Shown one piece after another: positions 6,510-13,540 of a stretch of DNA of 37,051 nt. The position numbers were made by a program, and so were the translations under genes. Each line of letters begins with the position of its first letter. The first letter of the stretch is position 1. This DNA is from an uncultured Rikenellaceae bacterium (GTDB lineage: Bacteria; Bacteroidota; Bacteroidia; Bacteroidales; Rikenellaceae). The notes under the pieces were generated by a model, which was given only the letters and a program-made list of their open reading frames with translations, was not told the origin of the DNA and did no database searches. Location: NCBI GenBank assembly GCA_910577285.1, contig CAJTLO010000011.1:1-37051 (forward strand), read 5' to 3'.

Positions 6510-7658
6510 TTACTGGCGGCGAGTGATGTGCAGCCCAGCGGACATCTCCTTGTACTTTTTCGCGTACAGGTCGGGGTCGGCGGTCTTGAGTTCGGCCAGC
6601 AGCCCTGACTTGTCCAGTTCGTCCCAGGACATTGATGCCACGCGGCTCGAATCGCCGTTGGACTTGCCGACCATTCCGGAAAGCTTCGTGCGCGCCGGCA
6701 CGCTGCCGAAAATCTTGCGGGCATTTCCCGGATTGGCCTTGTAGGTCTCTACGACGGCGTCCTTTGCCGAGGCATCGATCTTGCCCTCCTTGAGCAGCTG
6801 GTCGGCGAATGCGACCGCTTCGGCGGCTACGGCATCCTCCTTATCTTTCTTGAGCTGCTCGACCTCGGCCACGGCTTTCTCCTTTTCAGCCTTGAGGTCG
6901 GCGATCTCCTTGTCTTTTGCGGCGACCATCGAAACGATGGCTGCGCTGACCGCGGCCTCGTCCAGCTGACCGCTCTTGCTGCCGAGGGCTACGATGGCCT
7001 CGGCCGACAGATTGACTTTTTCCATTTGTTGATGATTTGTGGATTGATATTCTGCATCGACGGCATCAACGAGCTGCATGGGGCTTAAGCCCATATATTC
7101 GCTGCGTGCCGAAGAAGTGATTTCGTCGCACAACCCGGCGCCTTTCGCCTCCTCAGCCGAGAACCACGTCTCCTCCCGCATCAGTTTCGACATGGTAGCT
7201 TCATCCATACCCCGACGAACGAGCACCTGCCGCAGCATATCGGTCAGACGGGCGAGCATCTTGCGCTGCTTAGCGCTCATCGTTTGGGAATCCGTATCTG
7301 CAAAATAGGGGTTGTGGATCATCAGTTTGGCATAGTCCATCATACACACCCGGTCGGCTGCCACGGCGATGACGGCGGCCATAGACGCCGCAATTCCGTC
7401 AATACATACGCATACGGGCGTATTCATAGAGAGGAGGGCCGACACGATGCTCATGCCCTGGAGAACATGGCCGCCGGGAGAATTTACCCGGATGCAGATC
7501 AAGTCCAGGTCTTCGGCGTCCAGCGAGGCGAGTTGCTGGGCGAAATAATCGCCGTCGATCTTCGAACCGATTTCTCCGTAAAGCCGCATGACGGCTTCTC
7601 GTTTTGTACTATTCACTGAATCGATATACGTCTTGTCCATTGCATTGTCGGCATTCAC
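6510..7658 (-). CDS. Head maturation protease fused to scaffold domain (ClpP/S14 type)
   Basis: A 382-residue protein. Residues 24-190 are a ClpP-like serine protease: strand and oxyanion region RVNSPGGHVLQG, nucleophile Ser92 in GIAASMAA, and His115 in KLMIHNPYF; the acidic partner is likely near Asp178. Residues 212-382 are a helical, charged scaffold-like domain with a coiled coil (AKDKEIADLKAEKEKAVAEV). The protease trims the scaffold and head proteins after prohead assembly. In phage Mu the scaffold (gpZ) is also made separately from an internal in-frame start of the protease gene (gpI). Here Met212 (ATG 7025-7023, followed by EKVNLSAEAI) lies exactly at the domain boundary and could serve the same purpose. 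Starts at Met7 or Met24 are possible alternatives. Confidence 0.88.
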   Translation of the reverse strand: MNADNAMDKTYIDSVNSTKREAVMRLYGEIGSKIDGDYFAQQLASLDAEDLDLICIRVNSPGGHVLQGMSIVSALLSMNTPVCVCIDGIAASMAAVIAVAADRVCMMDYAKLMIHNPYFADTDSQTMSAKQRKMLARLTDMLRQVLVRRGMDEATMSKLMREETWFSAEEAKGAGLCDEITSSARSEYMGLSPMQLVDAVDAEYQSTNHQQMEKVNLSAEAIVALGSKSGQLDEAAVSAAIVSMVAAKDKEIADLKAEKEKAVAEVEQLKKDKEDAVAAEAVAFADQLLKEGKIDASAKDAVVETYKANPGNARKIFGSVPARTKLSGMVGKSNGDSSRVASMSWDELDKSGLLAELKTADPDLYAKKYKEMSAGLHITRRQ

Positions 7659-7677
7659 CGTGTGCTATAAAAGTTTG

Positions 7678-7750
7678 TTGCGGGAGGAGGACTCGAACCC
7701 CCGACCTCCAGGTAATGAGCCTGGCGAGCTGACCGCTGCTCTATCCCGCA
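7678..7750 (-). tRNA. tRNA with CAT anticodon, initiator-like, phage-borne
   Basis: A 73-nt cloverleaf. The acceptor stem is TGCGGGA/TCCCGCA with A73; the D stem is GAGC/GCTC; the anticodon stem is CCAGG/CCTGG with loop CTCATTA; the T arm is GGGGG-TTCGAGT-CCTCC. The anticodon CAT means Met, initiator Met or lysidine-modified Ile. The D stem has A11:U24, a hallmark of initiator tRNAs, and the 1:72 pair is a weak U:A. It lacks the three consecutive G:C pairs of classical initiators and has U at position 37, where a purine is nearly universal. CCA is not encoded (the downstream bases are CAA). It begins only a few bases after the predicted leftward late transcription start, so it would be cut out of the structural-gene message by RNase P. 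Confidence 0.85.
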
Positions 7751-7761
7751 GTTTGACGATG

Positions 7762-7793
7762 CAAAGTTGGGTCGGATAAAATCGCACAACAAA
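7762..7793 (-). promoter_or_regulatory. Leftward late promoter (tRNA, protease, capsid, tail)
   Basis: On the minus strand TTTG (7793-7790), a 20-bp spacer, then CAACTTTG (7769-7762). This matches the Bacteroidetes promoter pattern except for C in place of T at the first -7 position. Predicted start is near 7756, a few bases before the tRNA. Confidence 0.55.
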
Positions 7794-7821
7794 ATGTGTG
7801 TAAATTATTTACACACATTTT
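7791..7821. promoter_or_regulatory. Palindromic operator, likely late-activator site
   Basis: A perfect 14-bp inverted repeat with a 3-bp centre overlaps or abuts the -33 elements of both late promoters. A symmetric protein site in this place suits an activator that turns on both operons together, or a repressor. No T-run supports it as a terminator in either operon, and no transcript is expected to reach it from a gene. Confidence 0.6.
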
Positions 7822-7850
7822 TATAATGGGCGACAAAGCCCCCAATTTTG
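7818..7850 (+). promoter_or_regulatory. Rightward late promoter (terminase and head genes)
   Basis: TTTT at the palindrome edge (7818-7821) stands at -33, then about 20 bp, then CAATTTTG at 7843-7850 at -7, mirror-placed relative to the leftward promoter. Both boxes deviate from consensus, as expected if an activator is needed. The start would be near 7856, about 27 bp before the small terminase gene. Confidence 0.5.
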
Positions 7851-7882
7851 CATCGTCAAAACAGCAAAACAGACCATCATGA

Positions 7883-8392
7883 ATGGCTAAACCAACCAAA
7901 AAGACGAGGACGAGACGGGAGTTGGACGTCCTTCGAGATTACGCTTATCGCCTGTTCGCAAGCGGCGAAACTCAAAAGATGATTGCGGCAAAAACAGGCA
8001 TTACTGAAGCGACCGTCAGCAAATGGGCCAAAGAGGAGGACTGGGACACCCGCCGAAAAGAGCAGAACTCTTCGTCGTCAGCCTTGGTCAATTCGTTGAT
8101 GCTGGCGGCGAAGAAGATTTCCGAGCTGATCATTTCCAAACTGAACAGCGGCGAAACGGGGGACATAGATGCCATTACCAAATTGTCAGACAATATCGCC
8201 AAAGTCATGGCCTCGGCAAAACGTATCGCCAAAGGCATCACCAAAGATGAGACGATCGACGTGATTATCGACCTGGAACAATGGATGGTGCAGCGCTCCG
8301 AAACGGACAAGGAACTGACGCCCGAACTCATTTCGACCATCAACGGCTTGCACCGCAAATATATCGAACACGTTTCAGCGCAAGATGCGTAA
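7883..8392 (+). CDS. Terminase small subunit
   Basis: A 169-residue protein (begins MAKPTKKTRTRRELDVLRDY). Residues 14-55 form a helix-turn-helix, ending TGITEATVSKWAKEEDW, as in small terminases that recognise the packaging start. The rest is helical with an oligomerisation-like segment around LSDNIAKVMASAKRIAKGIT. It is the first gene of the rightward head operon and ends 3 bp before the large terminase, the usual partner. It resembles the DUF1804-type small terminases of Mu-like prophages. A tiny overlapping ATG at 7879 leads to a stop after three codons and is not a start. Confidence 0.85.
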   Translation: MAKPTKKTRTRRELDVLRDYAYRLFASGETQKMIAAKTGITEATVSKWAKEEDWDTRRKEQNSSSSALVNSLMLAAKKISELIISKLNSGETGDIDAITKLSDNIAKVMASAKRIAKGITKDETIDVIIDLEQWMVQRSETDKELTPELISTINGLHRKYIEHVSAQDA

Positions 8393-8395
8393 CGA

Positions 8396-9910
8396 ATGGC
8401 AACATCGTCGAAAAAGTACAAAGAGGCGCTGGATCGGTGGATCGAGCATTGCCAGAATATCGAGCGGGCGACAATTATTATCCCGAAAGGTTCGGAGGAA
8501 GAACGCCGCCGTCGCATCGCTCGTGCACAAAAGGATTACAGGTACTTCGTGCGTACCTACTTCCCGCACCTGGCGACCAGCGAGTGTGCTGATTTCCAAG
8601 TCCGCGCAGCAGAATACATGCGCGATCATCCACGCACCAGGGCGTTGTTCGAGTGGGCACGCGGACACGCCAAATCCACGCACCTCTCGCTCCTCATTCC
8701 GTTATGGCTGAAAATCCAGGAAGGAGCCGAGCCGCTCATCATGATCCTGGTGTCGAAAAGCCGTGATTCCGCCAAGCGACTTCTGAGTGATTTGCAGGCG
8801 GAGCTGGAGTTCAACGACCTATACAAAGCGGATTTCGGTGAACAACGCGGCGGCGGAACCTGGACGGACGGTGAGTTTACCACAACGAAAGGCGACCTGT
8901 TCGTTGCCCTGGGACGCAACCAGTCGCCGCGCGGTATCAAGAAGCGCGGCCTGCGTCCCAATTATATCGGCGTGGATGACATTGACGATGACGAGTTGGT
9001 ACGCAATCCCCGCCGTGTAAAAGAGACCGTAACCTGGCTGCTAACGGCCCTAATGGGTACGATGGCAATGGGCCGCGGCCGCTTGTCGGTGGTCGGGAAC
9101 CGGATAGGAAAAACCTCCGTCATCAGTACACTGGCGGAGAACAGGAATTTCTACCATACGGTCGTGAATACGCTTGACAAGGAGGGACGGCCTTCCTGGT
9201 GGCAGAACTATACCGATGAGGAGGTCGCCGAGGTACGTCTTACCGTAGGCGAACGCTACTTTCAGCGCGAATACATGAACAACCCGATCAGCGAGGGAAC
9301 GGTATTCGAGGAAAAGAACATCCGCTACGGCAAGATGCTGCGTTTGCACGATTACCGTGCACTGGTCTGCTACACCGACCCCTCGTTCAAATCCTCCGCG
9401 ACGGCCGACTTCAAAGCGACTTTGCTGGTTGGCATCACTCCTAAAGGGAAGTACCATGTGCTGAAAGCCTATGCCGACCAAACGAAGGTATCGCGGATGG
9501 TCGAATGGCACTATGAAATTCACGATTATGTCGGCGACAGTACGGCGCGCTACACGATGGAGGCCAACTTCATGCAGGACCTGCTCCTCGACGAGTTCCG
9601 CAAGTACGGGGAAAAGGTCGGCTATCAGATTCCTATCGTTGGCGATAAGCGCAAAAAGGACGATAAGTTCTCCCGTATCGAAAACATGCAGCCGCTGTTC
9701 GAGCGTGGGGACGTAATCTTCAACGAGGCGGAAAAAGGCTCGCAAGGTATGGAGGTGCTCGTCGATCAGCTGCTGTGCTTCGAAAAAGGCAGCAAGGCTC
9801 ACGATGACGCACCCGATGCGTTGGAGGGTGCCATTTGGATGTTGAGCAATACCGCACGAAAAACGAACAACCACTATAGAGTGGGGCAACGCGCCAGCCG
9901 CAGGTGGTAA
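8396..9910 (+). CDS. Terminase large subunit (Mu gp28-like)
   Basis: A 504-residue packaging motor. The N-terminal ATPase shows Walker A ARGHAKST (residues 88-95) and Walker B YIGVDDIDDDE (190-200). The C-terminal RNase H-like nuclease starts with the acidic strand VCYTDPSFK near residue 325 and has further acidic residues in DAPDALEGAIWML near the end. With the small subunit it loads DNA into the prohead through the portal; for Mu-like phages, packaging cuts host DNA flanking the inserted genome. It is followed after 12 bp by the DUF1320 connector gene. Length and motif order are normal and no damage is seen. Confidence 0.93.
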   Translation: MATSSKKYKEALDRWIEHCQNIERATIIIPKGSEEERRRRIARAQKDYRYFVRTYFPHLATSECADFQVRAAEYMRDHPRTRALFEWARGHAKSTHLSLLIPLWLKIQEGAEPLIMILVSKSRDSAKRLLSDLQAELEFNDLYKADFGEQRGGGTWTDGEFTTTKGDLFVALGRNQSPRGIKKRGLRPNYIGVDDIDDDELVRNPRRVKETVTWLLTALMGTMAMGRGRLSVVGNRIGKTSVISTLAENRNFYHTVVNTLDKEGRPSWWQNYTDEEVAEVRLTVGERYFQREYMNNPISEGTVFEEKNIRYGKMLRLHDYRALVCYTDPSFKSSATADFKATLLVGITPKGKYHVLKAYADQTKVSRMVEWHYEIHDYVGDSTARYTMEANFMQDLLLDEFRKYGEKVGYQIPIVGDKRKKDDKFSRIENMQPLFERGDVIFNEAEKGSQGMEVLVDQLLCFEKGSKAHDDAPDALEGAIWMLSNTARKTNNHYRVGQRASRRW

Positions 9911-9922
9911 AATCTTAAGCCT

Positions 9923-10339
9923 ATGTATTTACAACCCGAAGAGCTTAACAGCAGCATTTACGCCCATATTGTTAATGAAATTACGGAAGGCGATTCGCAG
10001 ATTGTTCTGCAGGCCATCGATGCGGCCATCGAAGAGGTCCGCTCCTACCTGCGGACACGTTATGATACAGACCTGATTTTCAATGCTGAGGGCAACGACC
10101 GAAATGCGCTGATTTTGGAAAACACCAAAGTCGTGGCCGTATGGAATATCATTCGTCTGTCGAACGCCGAGATCATCTATGAGATTTGGAGAGAGCGCTA
10201 TGACAGGGTCATCAAATACCTGGAGGGCGTCGCTGATGGCACGCGCACACCGAGTCTGCCGCTGCTAACCGATGAGCGCGGGGAGGTAAAAATCAAAATC
10301 CGCTGCGGCAGCAATCCTAAATTCACACATTCGCTTTAA
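9923..10339 (+). CDS. DUF1320 head-tail connector (Mu gp36-like)
   Basis: A 138-residue helical protein (begins MYLQPEELNSSIYAHIVNEI). The pattern fits DUF1320: an N-terminal helix beginning with the 'YL...EEL' type start, AIDAAIEEVRSYLRTRYD, and a C-terminal part with IWRERYDRVIKYLEGVADG followed by a strand pair. Family members are head-completion or connector proteins that join portal and tail. The stop codon shares its last base with the start of the portal gene (TAATG), so translation is coupled. In Mu this gene lies with the head genes after the capsid; here it stands between terminase and portal. Confidence 0.82.
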   Translation: MYLQPEELNSSIYAHIVNEITEGDSQIVLQAIDAAIEEVRSYLRTRYDTDLIFNAEGNDRNALILENTKVVAVWNIIRLSNAEIIYEIWRERYDRVIKYLEGVADGTRTPSLPLLTDERGEVKIKIRCGSNPKFTHSL

Positions 10340-12861
10340 TGGGAAAGAATAGAAACAAAGCAGGAGCGCAGCCGGCGGCCGATGCTCCGAAAACGATTGA
10401 CCGCCGCAAGGATACTGGAATTATCCGCCGGGTAATCAAGCGTCAGGAGTCGGTAACGCGAAAGGACATTGCCGACTGGAAGCGGGCGCGGCAGCAGGCA
10501 ACGAGCAGTTACGAGCCGAAGCAGGTGCTTCTGCAGAACCTTTTCGAAGAGATCATGCTGGATGCCCTGATGACTTCGCAGATCTCTGTGCTGCGTATCG
10601 GCAAAAGCCAGGGGGCGGAGTTCGAACTGAAGATAAATGGGAAGAAGGACGAGGACCAAACCCAAAAATTCAAGGATTCGGGGTTATTCGAGGATCTGGT
10701 GGAACTCATCATCGAGGCGCAATTCTTCAACCACTCCGTCATAGAATTTACCTACGAAGGCGATGAACTCTCGGCCGAGCTGATTCCCCGGACGAACATC
10801 TCACCGGAAGTCGGTAAATTCTATCCCGACACTCAGGGAACGGAGACGATCGACTACCGCACGTTGCCCGAGTTCAAGAAGTGGATCATCGAGGTCTATC
10901 CGCGCAAACGAGATCTCGGTCTGCTGAATAAGGCTGTGCCGTATGTCCTCATCAAAAAATTCGCGCTATCCTGTTGGAGCGAGTTGTGCGAGATCTTCGG
11001 CATTCCGCCGCGCGTGATGAAGACCAACACCACCGACGGTGAGATGCTGGAGCGAGCCGAAACGATGATGCGGGAGATCGGGTCGGCGGCCTACTTCATC
11101 ATTGACACCACCGAGGAATTCGAGTTTGCGCAAGGCGTTGCAACCAACGGCGACGTATACAAGAGCATCATCTCGACCTGCGATCAGCAACTTTCGCTGC
11201 TGAACTTGGCAGCTGTACTCGGACAGGATACCGAAAATGGTAATCGGTCCAAAGAAGAAAGCAGTGCCAAACTGATGGAGGCCGTGATAAAAGCCGACAA
11301 ACGGTTGATCGAATCGACTTTCAACAAGAAGATCCTGCCGGCCTTGGCGGCCATCGGCTATCTGAAGCCTGGGCTGCGGCTCGAAATTTCTAAGGAGATC
11401 GACCTGGAAAAACTTTGGAAAATGGTGCATGAAGCGTCGCAGAATTACGACATTGATCCGAAATGGATTCGGGATACTTTCGGCATTGCCGTTATCAGTA
11501 AAAAGACGTTCGACGCAACGCCTCCGGCGGGCAACGACGGAGCGAACGCCGAAAATGAGGTAGATTCTAAAAGCGGGGAGGTGCGCAGTTTTTTTCTCAG
11601 CGCCCCGCAGGACGGGGCATCCGATGGCAAAGTCCTCACGTCGCGTGACGAAGCGCTGATCGAGCGCATCGCCGCCGGGCAATCGACCTATTGGGATGCG
11701 GAGCTCTTCGAGTTCATCTCGAGCGACCTTTTGAATGCTGTTCGAACACGCTTCAAAACCGTGCTTTCGGCATCGGAAATTGCATACAACGTCCCCGATG
11801 ATGTCTATACCTCGGCAATGGAGCAGAACCTGTTCCACTTCTCGGCAGCCAAGACCCTGGCGGAGGTGCAGGAGCTCAACCAGGCGTTTCGCGAAAGCAC
11901 AAGTTATGCCGATTTCAGGAACCGCGCGGCCGAAATTGCGGACACATTCAACGACAAGTGGCAGCGCACCGAGTACCGGACGGCCGTACAGGTTGCCGAA
12001 GCGGCATCCCAATACCGTCAGTTGCGAAAAAATGCCACCACGCTCCCGTATTGGGTATATCGCACGGTCGGCGACGGACAGGTGCGCCCGGAACACGCGG
12101 CGCTCGACGGGCTGACGCTTCCGGCATCCGACCCTGAATGGAGCAAGATTTATCCGCCGAATGACTGGGGCTGCCGGTGCTGGGTCGATGCGATCATGGC
12201 CGAGGAGTTTGAGGGCGACATCGAACAGGAACGGCAGAAGGCGCAGTTCTTTATGTCGTCGGCAGAGTGGAGGCGGGCCACTGCGCAGGGGTGGGGCGTG
12301 AACCGGGCCGAGACGGCCGAGGTCTTTACGGCCAATCAGATGTACATCCGCAAGTTTCCCGAACGGGCAGCGACCCTCGTCGGGAAGCTCTACTGCCAGC
12401 ATTATGGTCTGCCGTCGTTCGGCAAGCGCCTGGCCGCTGCGACCGAGGTTTTCCGGGCGTTCGACGGAAATTCGGATGAGTGGTTCGCGCAAAACAGCCG
12501 ATTCAAGGACTTTTCAGGCAAGACGGTGGAACTGACCGCAAAAACTTTTTCGACGCACACGACGGGCAAATACGCCGCAACACGGGTACCTTTGCTGGGT
12601 GCTATCGCCGACATACTGAAATACCCCGACGAGGTGTGGCTGAACAACTACGACGGCAAGACTTTCGACTGCTATAACTTTGTGAAGTTTTACCGGGGTA
12701 GAGTGCTGAATGTCGTATGCCGCATCGAGAACGGGAAGACGCTCGGCATAAGGACGTGGTTTGAGGTCGAGCGGAATCCGAGGACGAAAAGTGGGAAGAA
12801 GATCAGTCGGGATAAAGACCCGCGGCTCAAGTATCGACGCGGATTGTTGGTGAAGAAATAA
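10339..12861 (+). CDS. Portal (DUF935) fused to Mu-F capsid protein and PBECR-type nuclease
   Basis: An 840-residue three-part protein. Residues about 25-400 are a DUF935 portal, the ring through which DNA enters (LLQNLFEEIMLDALMTSQIS, YVLIKKFALSCWSELCEIFG). Residues about 430-680 are a Mu-F/SPP1 gp7 type minor head protein, with the diagnostic segment RPEHAALDGLTLPASDPEW and WGCRCWVDAI. Residues about 725-840 fit the phage barnase-EndoU-colicin-RelE (PBECR) nuclease group, with a conserved His in FSTHTTGKYAATRV and the signature ILKYPDEVWL. In Mu, portal (gp29) and F (gp30) are separate. The nuclease is predicted to be carried in the head, and may be injected with DNA or guard capsid assembly; this follows published predictions, not experiments known to me. 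Confidence 0.85.
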   Translation: MGKNRNKAGAQPAADAPKTIDRRKDTGIIRRVIKRQESVTRKDIADWKRARQQATSSYEPKQVLLQNLFEEIMLDALMTSQISVLRIGKSQGAEFELKINGKKDEDQTQKFKDSGLFEDLVELIIEAQFFNHSVIEFTYEGDELSAELIPRTNISPEVGKFYPDTQGTETIDYRTLPEFKKWIIEVYPRKRDLGLLNKAVPYVLIKKFALSCWSELCEIFGIPPRVMKTNTTDGEMLERAETMMREIGSAAYFIIDTTEEFEFAQGVATNGDVYKSIISTCDQQLSLLNLAAVLGQDTENGNRSKEESSAKLMEAVIKADKRLIESTFNKKILPALAAIGYLKPGLRLEISKEIDLEKLWKMVHEASQNYDIDPKWIRDTFGIAVISKKTFDATPPAGNDGANAENEVDSKSGEVRSFFLSAPQDGASDGKVLTSRDEALIERIAAGQSTYWDAELFEFISSDLLNAVRTRFKTVLSASEIAYNVPDDVYTSAMEQNLFHFSAAKTLAEVQELNQAFRESTSYADFRNRAAEIADTFNDKWQRTEYRTAVQVAEAASQYRQLRKNATTLPYWVYRTVGDGQVRPEHAALDGLTLPASDPEWSKIYPPNDWGCRCWVDAIMAEEFEGDIEQERQKAQFFMSSAEWRRATAQGWGVNRAETAEVFTANQMYIRKFPERAATLVGKLYCQHYGLPSFGKRLAAATEVFRAFDGNSDEWFAQNSRFKDFSGKTVELTAKTFSTHTTGKYAATRVPLLGAIADILKYPDEVWLNNYDGKTFDCYNFVKFYRGRVLNVVCRIENGKTLGIRTWFEVERNPRTKSGKKISRDKDPRLKYRRGLLVKK

Positions 12862-12881
12862 AGGGAGCGCAGGCTCCCTTT
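12860..12881. terminator. Hairpin terminator, best for leftward transcription
   Basis: Perfect 9-bp stem (AAAGGGAGC at 12860-12868 with 12873-12881) and a GCAG loop, overlapping the portal-fusion stop codon. The T-rich tail (TTTATTTCTT) lies on the leftward side, so it fits best as the end of a transcript coming from the promoter at 13061-13092; it may also slow rightward transcripts. Confidence 0.7.
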
Positions 12882-13056
12882 ACTTCGCATCCTGGCTCTT
12901 GGTCGTCGCCCGTGCTGTTTCAACGGGTTGATGTCCCGGTGTTGCCGGAAATGCTTCGGATTGACGCACCGCTCCGCCGTATAATACCCGGACTGCTCCA
13001 GTCCCCATCATCCGCGAGGGTGGCCGGATCGATTCACCCCCGGAGGTATGCGCTTC
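12862..13056 (-). ncRNA. Candidate small RNA or mini-gene unit, leftward
   Basis: About 195 bp between two rightward head genes, bounded by a leftward promoter (13061-13092) and a leftward terminator (12860-12881). The predicted RNA can form several hairpins: 13018-13022 with 13035-13039 (GGGTG/CACCC), 12990-12995 with 12999-13004 (GGACTG/CAGTCC) and 12936-12939 with 12945-12948. The rightward strand has no convincing reading frame. On the minus strand a 43-codon frame (ATG 13011-13009, beginning MMGTGAVRVLYGGAVRQ, stop at 12882-12880) ends just before the terminator. That position is suggestive, but the codons show little bias and no family is known, so RNA and peptide remain open alternatives. 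Confidence 0.45.
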
Positions 13057-13060
13057 GATG

Positions 13061-13092
13061 CAAATATAATTATTTTTCTAATGATACCGAAA
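13061..13092 (-). promoter_or_regulatory. Leftward promoter with exact -7 box
   Basis: Minus-strand TATATTTG at 13068-13061 is a perfect -7 match, with TTTC 20 bp upstream (13092-13089) at -33. The bases after the box (CATCGAAG) repeat the TTTGCATCG found at both divergent late promoters. It points into the gene-free stretch 12862-13056, not at any annotated gene. Confidence 0.6.
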
Positions 13093-13497
13093 GAAAAGCT
13101 CAACGGACTACGCATTGATATGCAGGCCATCGCCGAACTGGCCGCTGCAACGGGGGTTTCCTATTTCAAGGGGGCATTCCGGAAAAAAGCTTTCGATGGA
13201 AAGTCTTGGGCGCCGGCGAAAATCGACCAGGCGGGCAAACGACGGCGCGGCTCGCTGATGGTAGACAGTGCAGCGCTCATGAACAGCGTTCGCATAGCCG
13301 AAACCTCGCCGGGACGCGTCGTTTGGGCGGCCGGGAGTGAAAAGGTACCCTATGCCCAGGTGCACAACGAAGGTGGACGTGCGGGACGCGGTACTGGGTT
13401 CGACATGCCCCAGCGGCAGTTCATGGGCGATGCCGAGGAGCTGACGGCCAACATTGACAAACGCCTGCAGGCATACCTGCGGGGAGTGTTCAAATGA
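13081..13497 (+). CDS. Virion morphogenesis protein (Mu gpG / tail completion family)
   Basis: A 138-residue protein with the preferred start at ATG 13081 (MIPKEKLNGLRIDMQAI); the upstream ATG at 13048 lies within the opposite promoter region and adds an implausible AT-rich stretch. Family features seen: AFRKKAFDGKSWAPAKIDQA, a loop with KRRRGSLMVDSAALMNSVRI, and the end AQVHNEGGRAGR...MPQRQFMG, the H-N-E-G-G plus P-x-R-x-F-(M/L)-G signature of phage virion morphogenesis proteins (Phage_tail_S). Such proteins sit at the head-tail joining region. It is the last gene of the rightward head block and ends in a large bidirectional hairpin. Confidence 0.87.
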   Translation: MIPKEKLNGLRIDMQAIAELAAATGVSYFKGAFRKKAFDGKSWAPAKIDQAGKRRRGSLMVDSAALMNSVRIAETSPGRVVWAAGSEKVPYAQVHNEGGRAGRGTGFDMPQRQFMGDAEELTANIDKRLQAYLRGVFK

Positions 13498-13529
13498 AAC
13501 GAGCCGAGCGGATCCGCTCGGCTCGTTTC
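13496..13529. terminator. 34-bp perfect palindrome, bidirectional terminator
   Basis: Both halves of 17 bp (GAAACGAGCCGAGCGGA and its exact complement) pair without a mismatch, starting on the last bases of the gpG-like gene and ending 12 bp before the stop of the convergent gene at 13541. The arms end in GAAAC/GTTTC, giving a U-rich 3' side in both directions. It separates the rightward head operon from the leftward operon. Confidence 0.85.
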
Positions 13530-13540
13530 GCATGAGGTCG

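Larger units (their letters stand above)
7752..7860. repeat. Nested inverted-repeat control region between the divergent late operons
   Basis: Two inverted repeats share one centre, position 7806. The outer pair are 20-bp arms at 7752-7771 and 7841-7860 with one mismatch (core TTTGACGATGCAAA). The inner pair are 14-bp perfect arms at 7791-7804 and 7808-7821 (core AAAATGTGTGTAAA) around TTA. The outer arms contain the -7 elements and first transcribed bases of two promoters that face away from each other. Confidence 0.85.

Noticed and set aside
7791..7821. Reading the inner palindrome as a bidirectional terminator
   Set aside because: No genes converge on it; genes diverge from it, and promoter boxes abut it, so an operator is more likely.
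10966..12492. 508-codon minus-strand frame opposite the portal fusion
   Set aside because: Antisense shadow of a clear phage gene with recognised domains.
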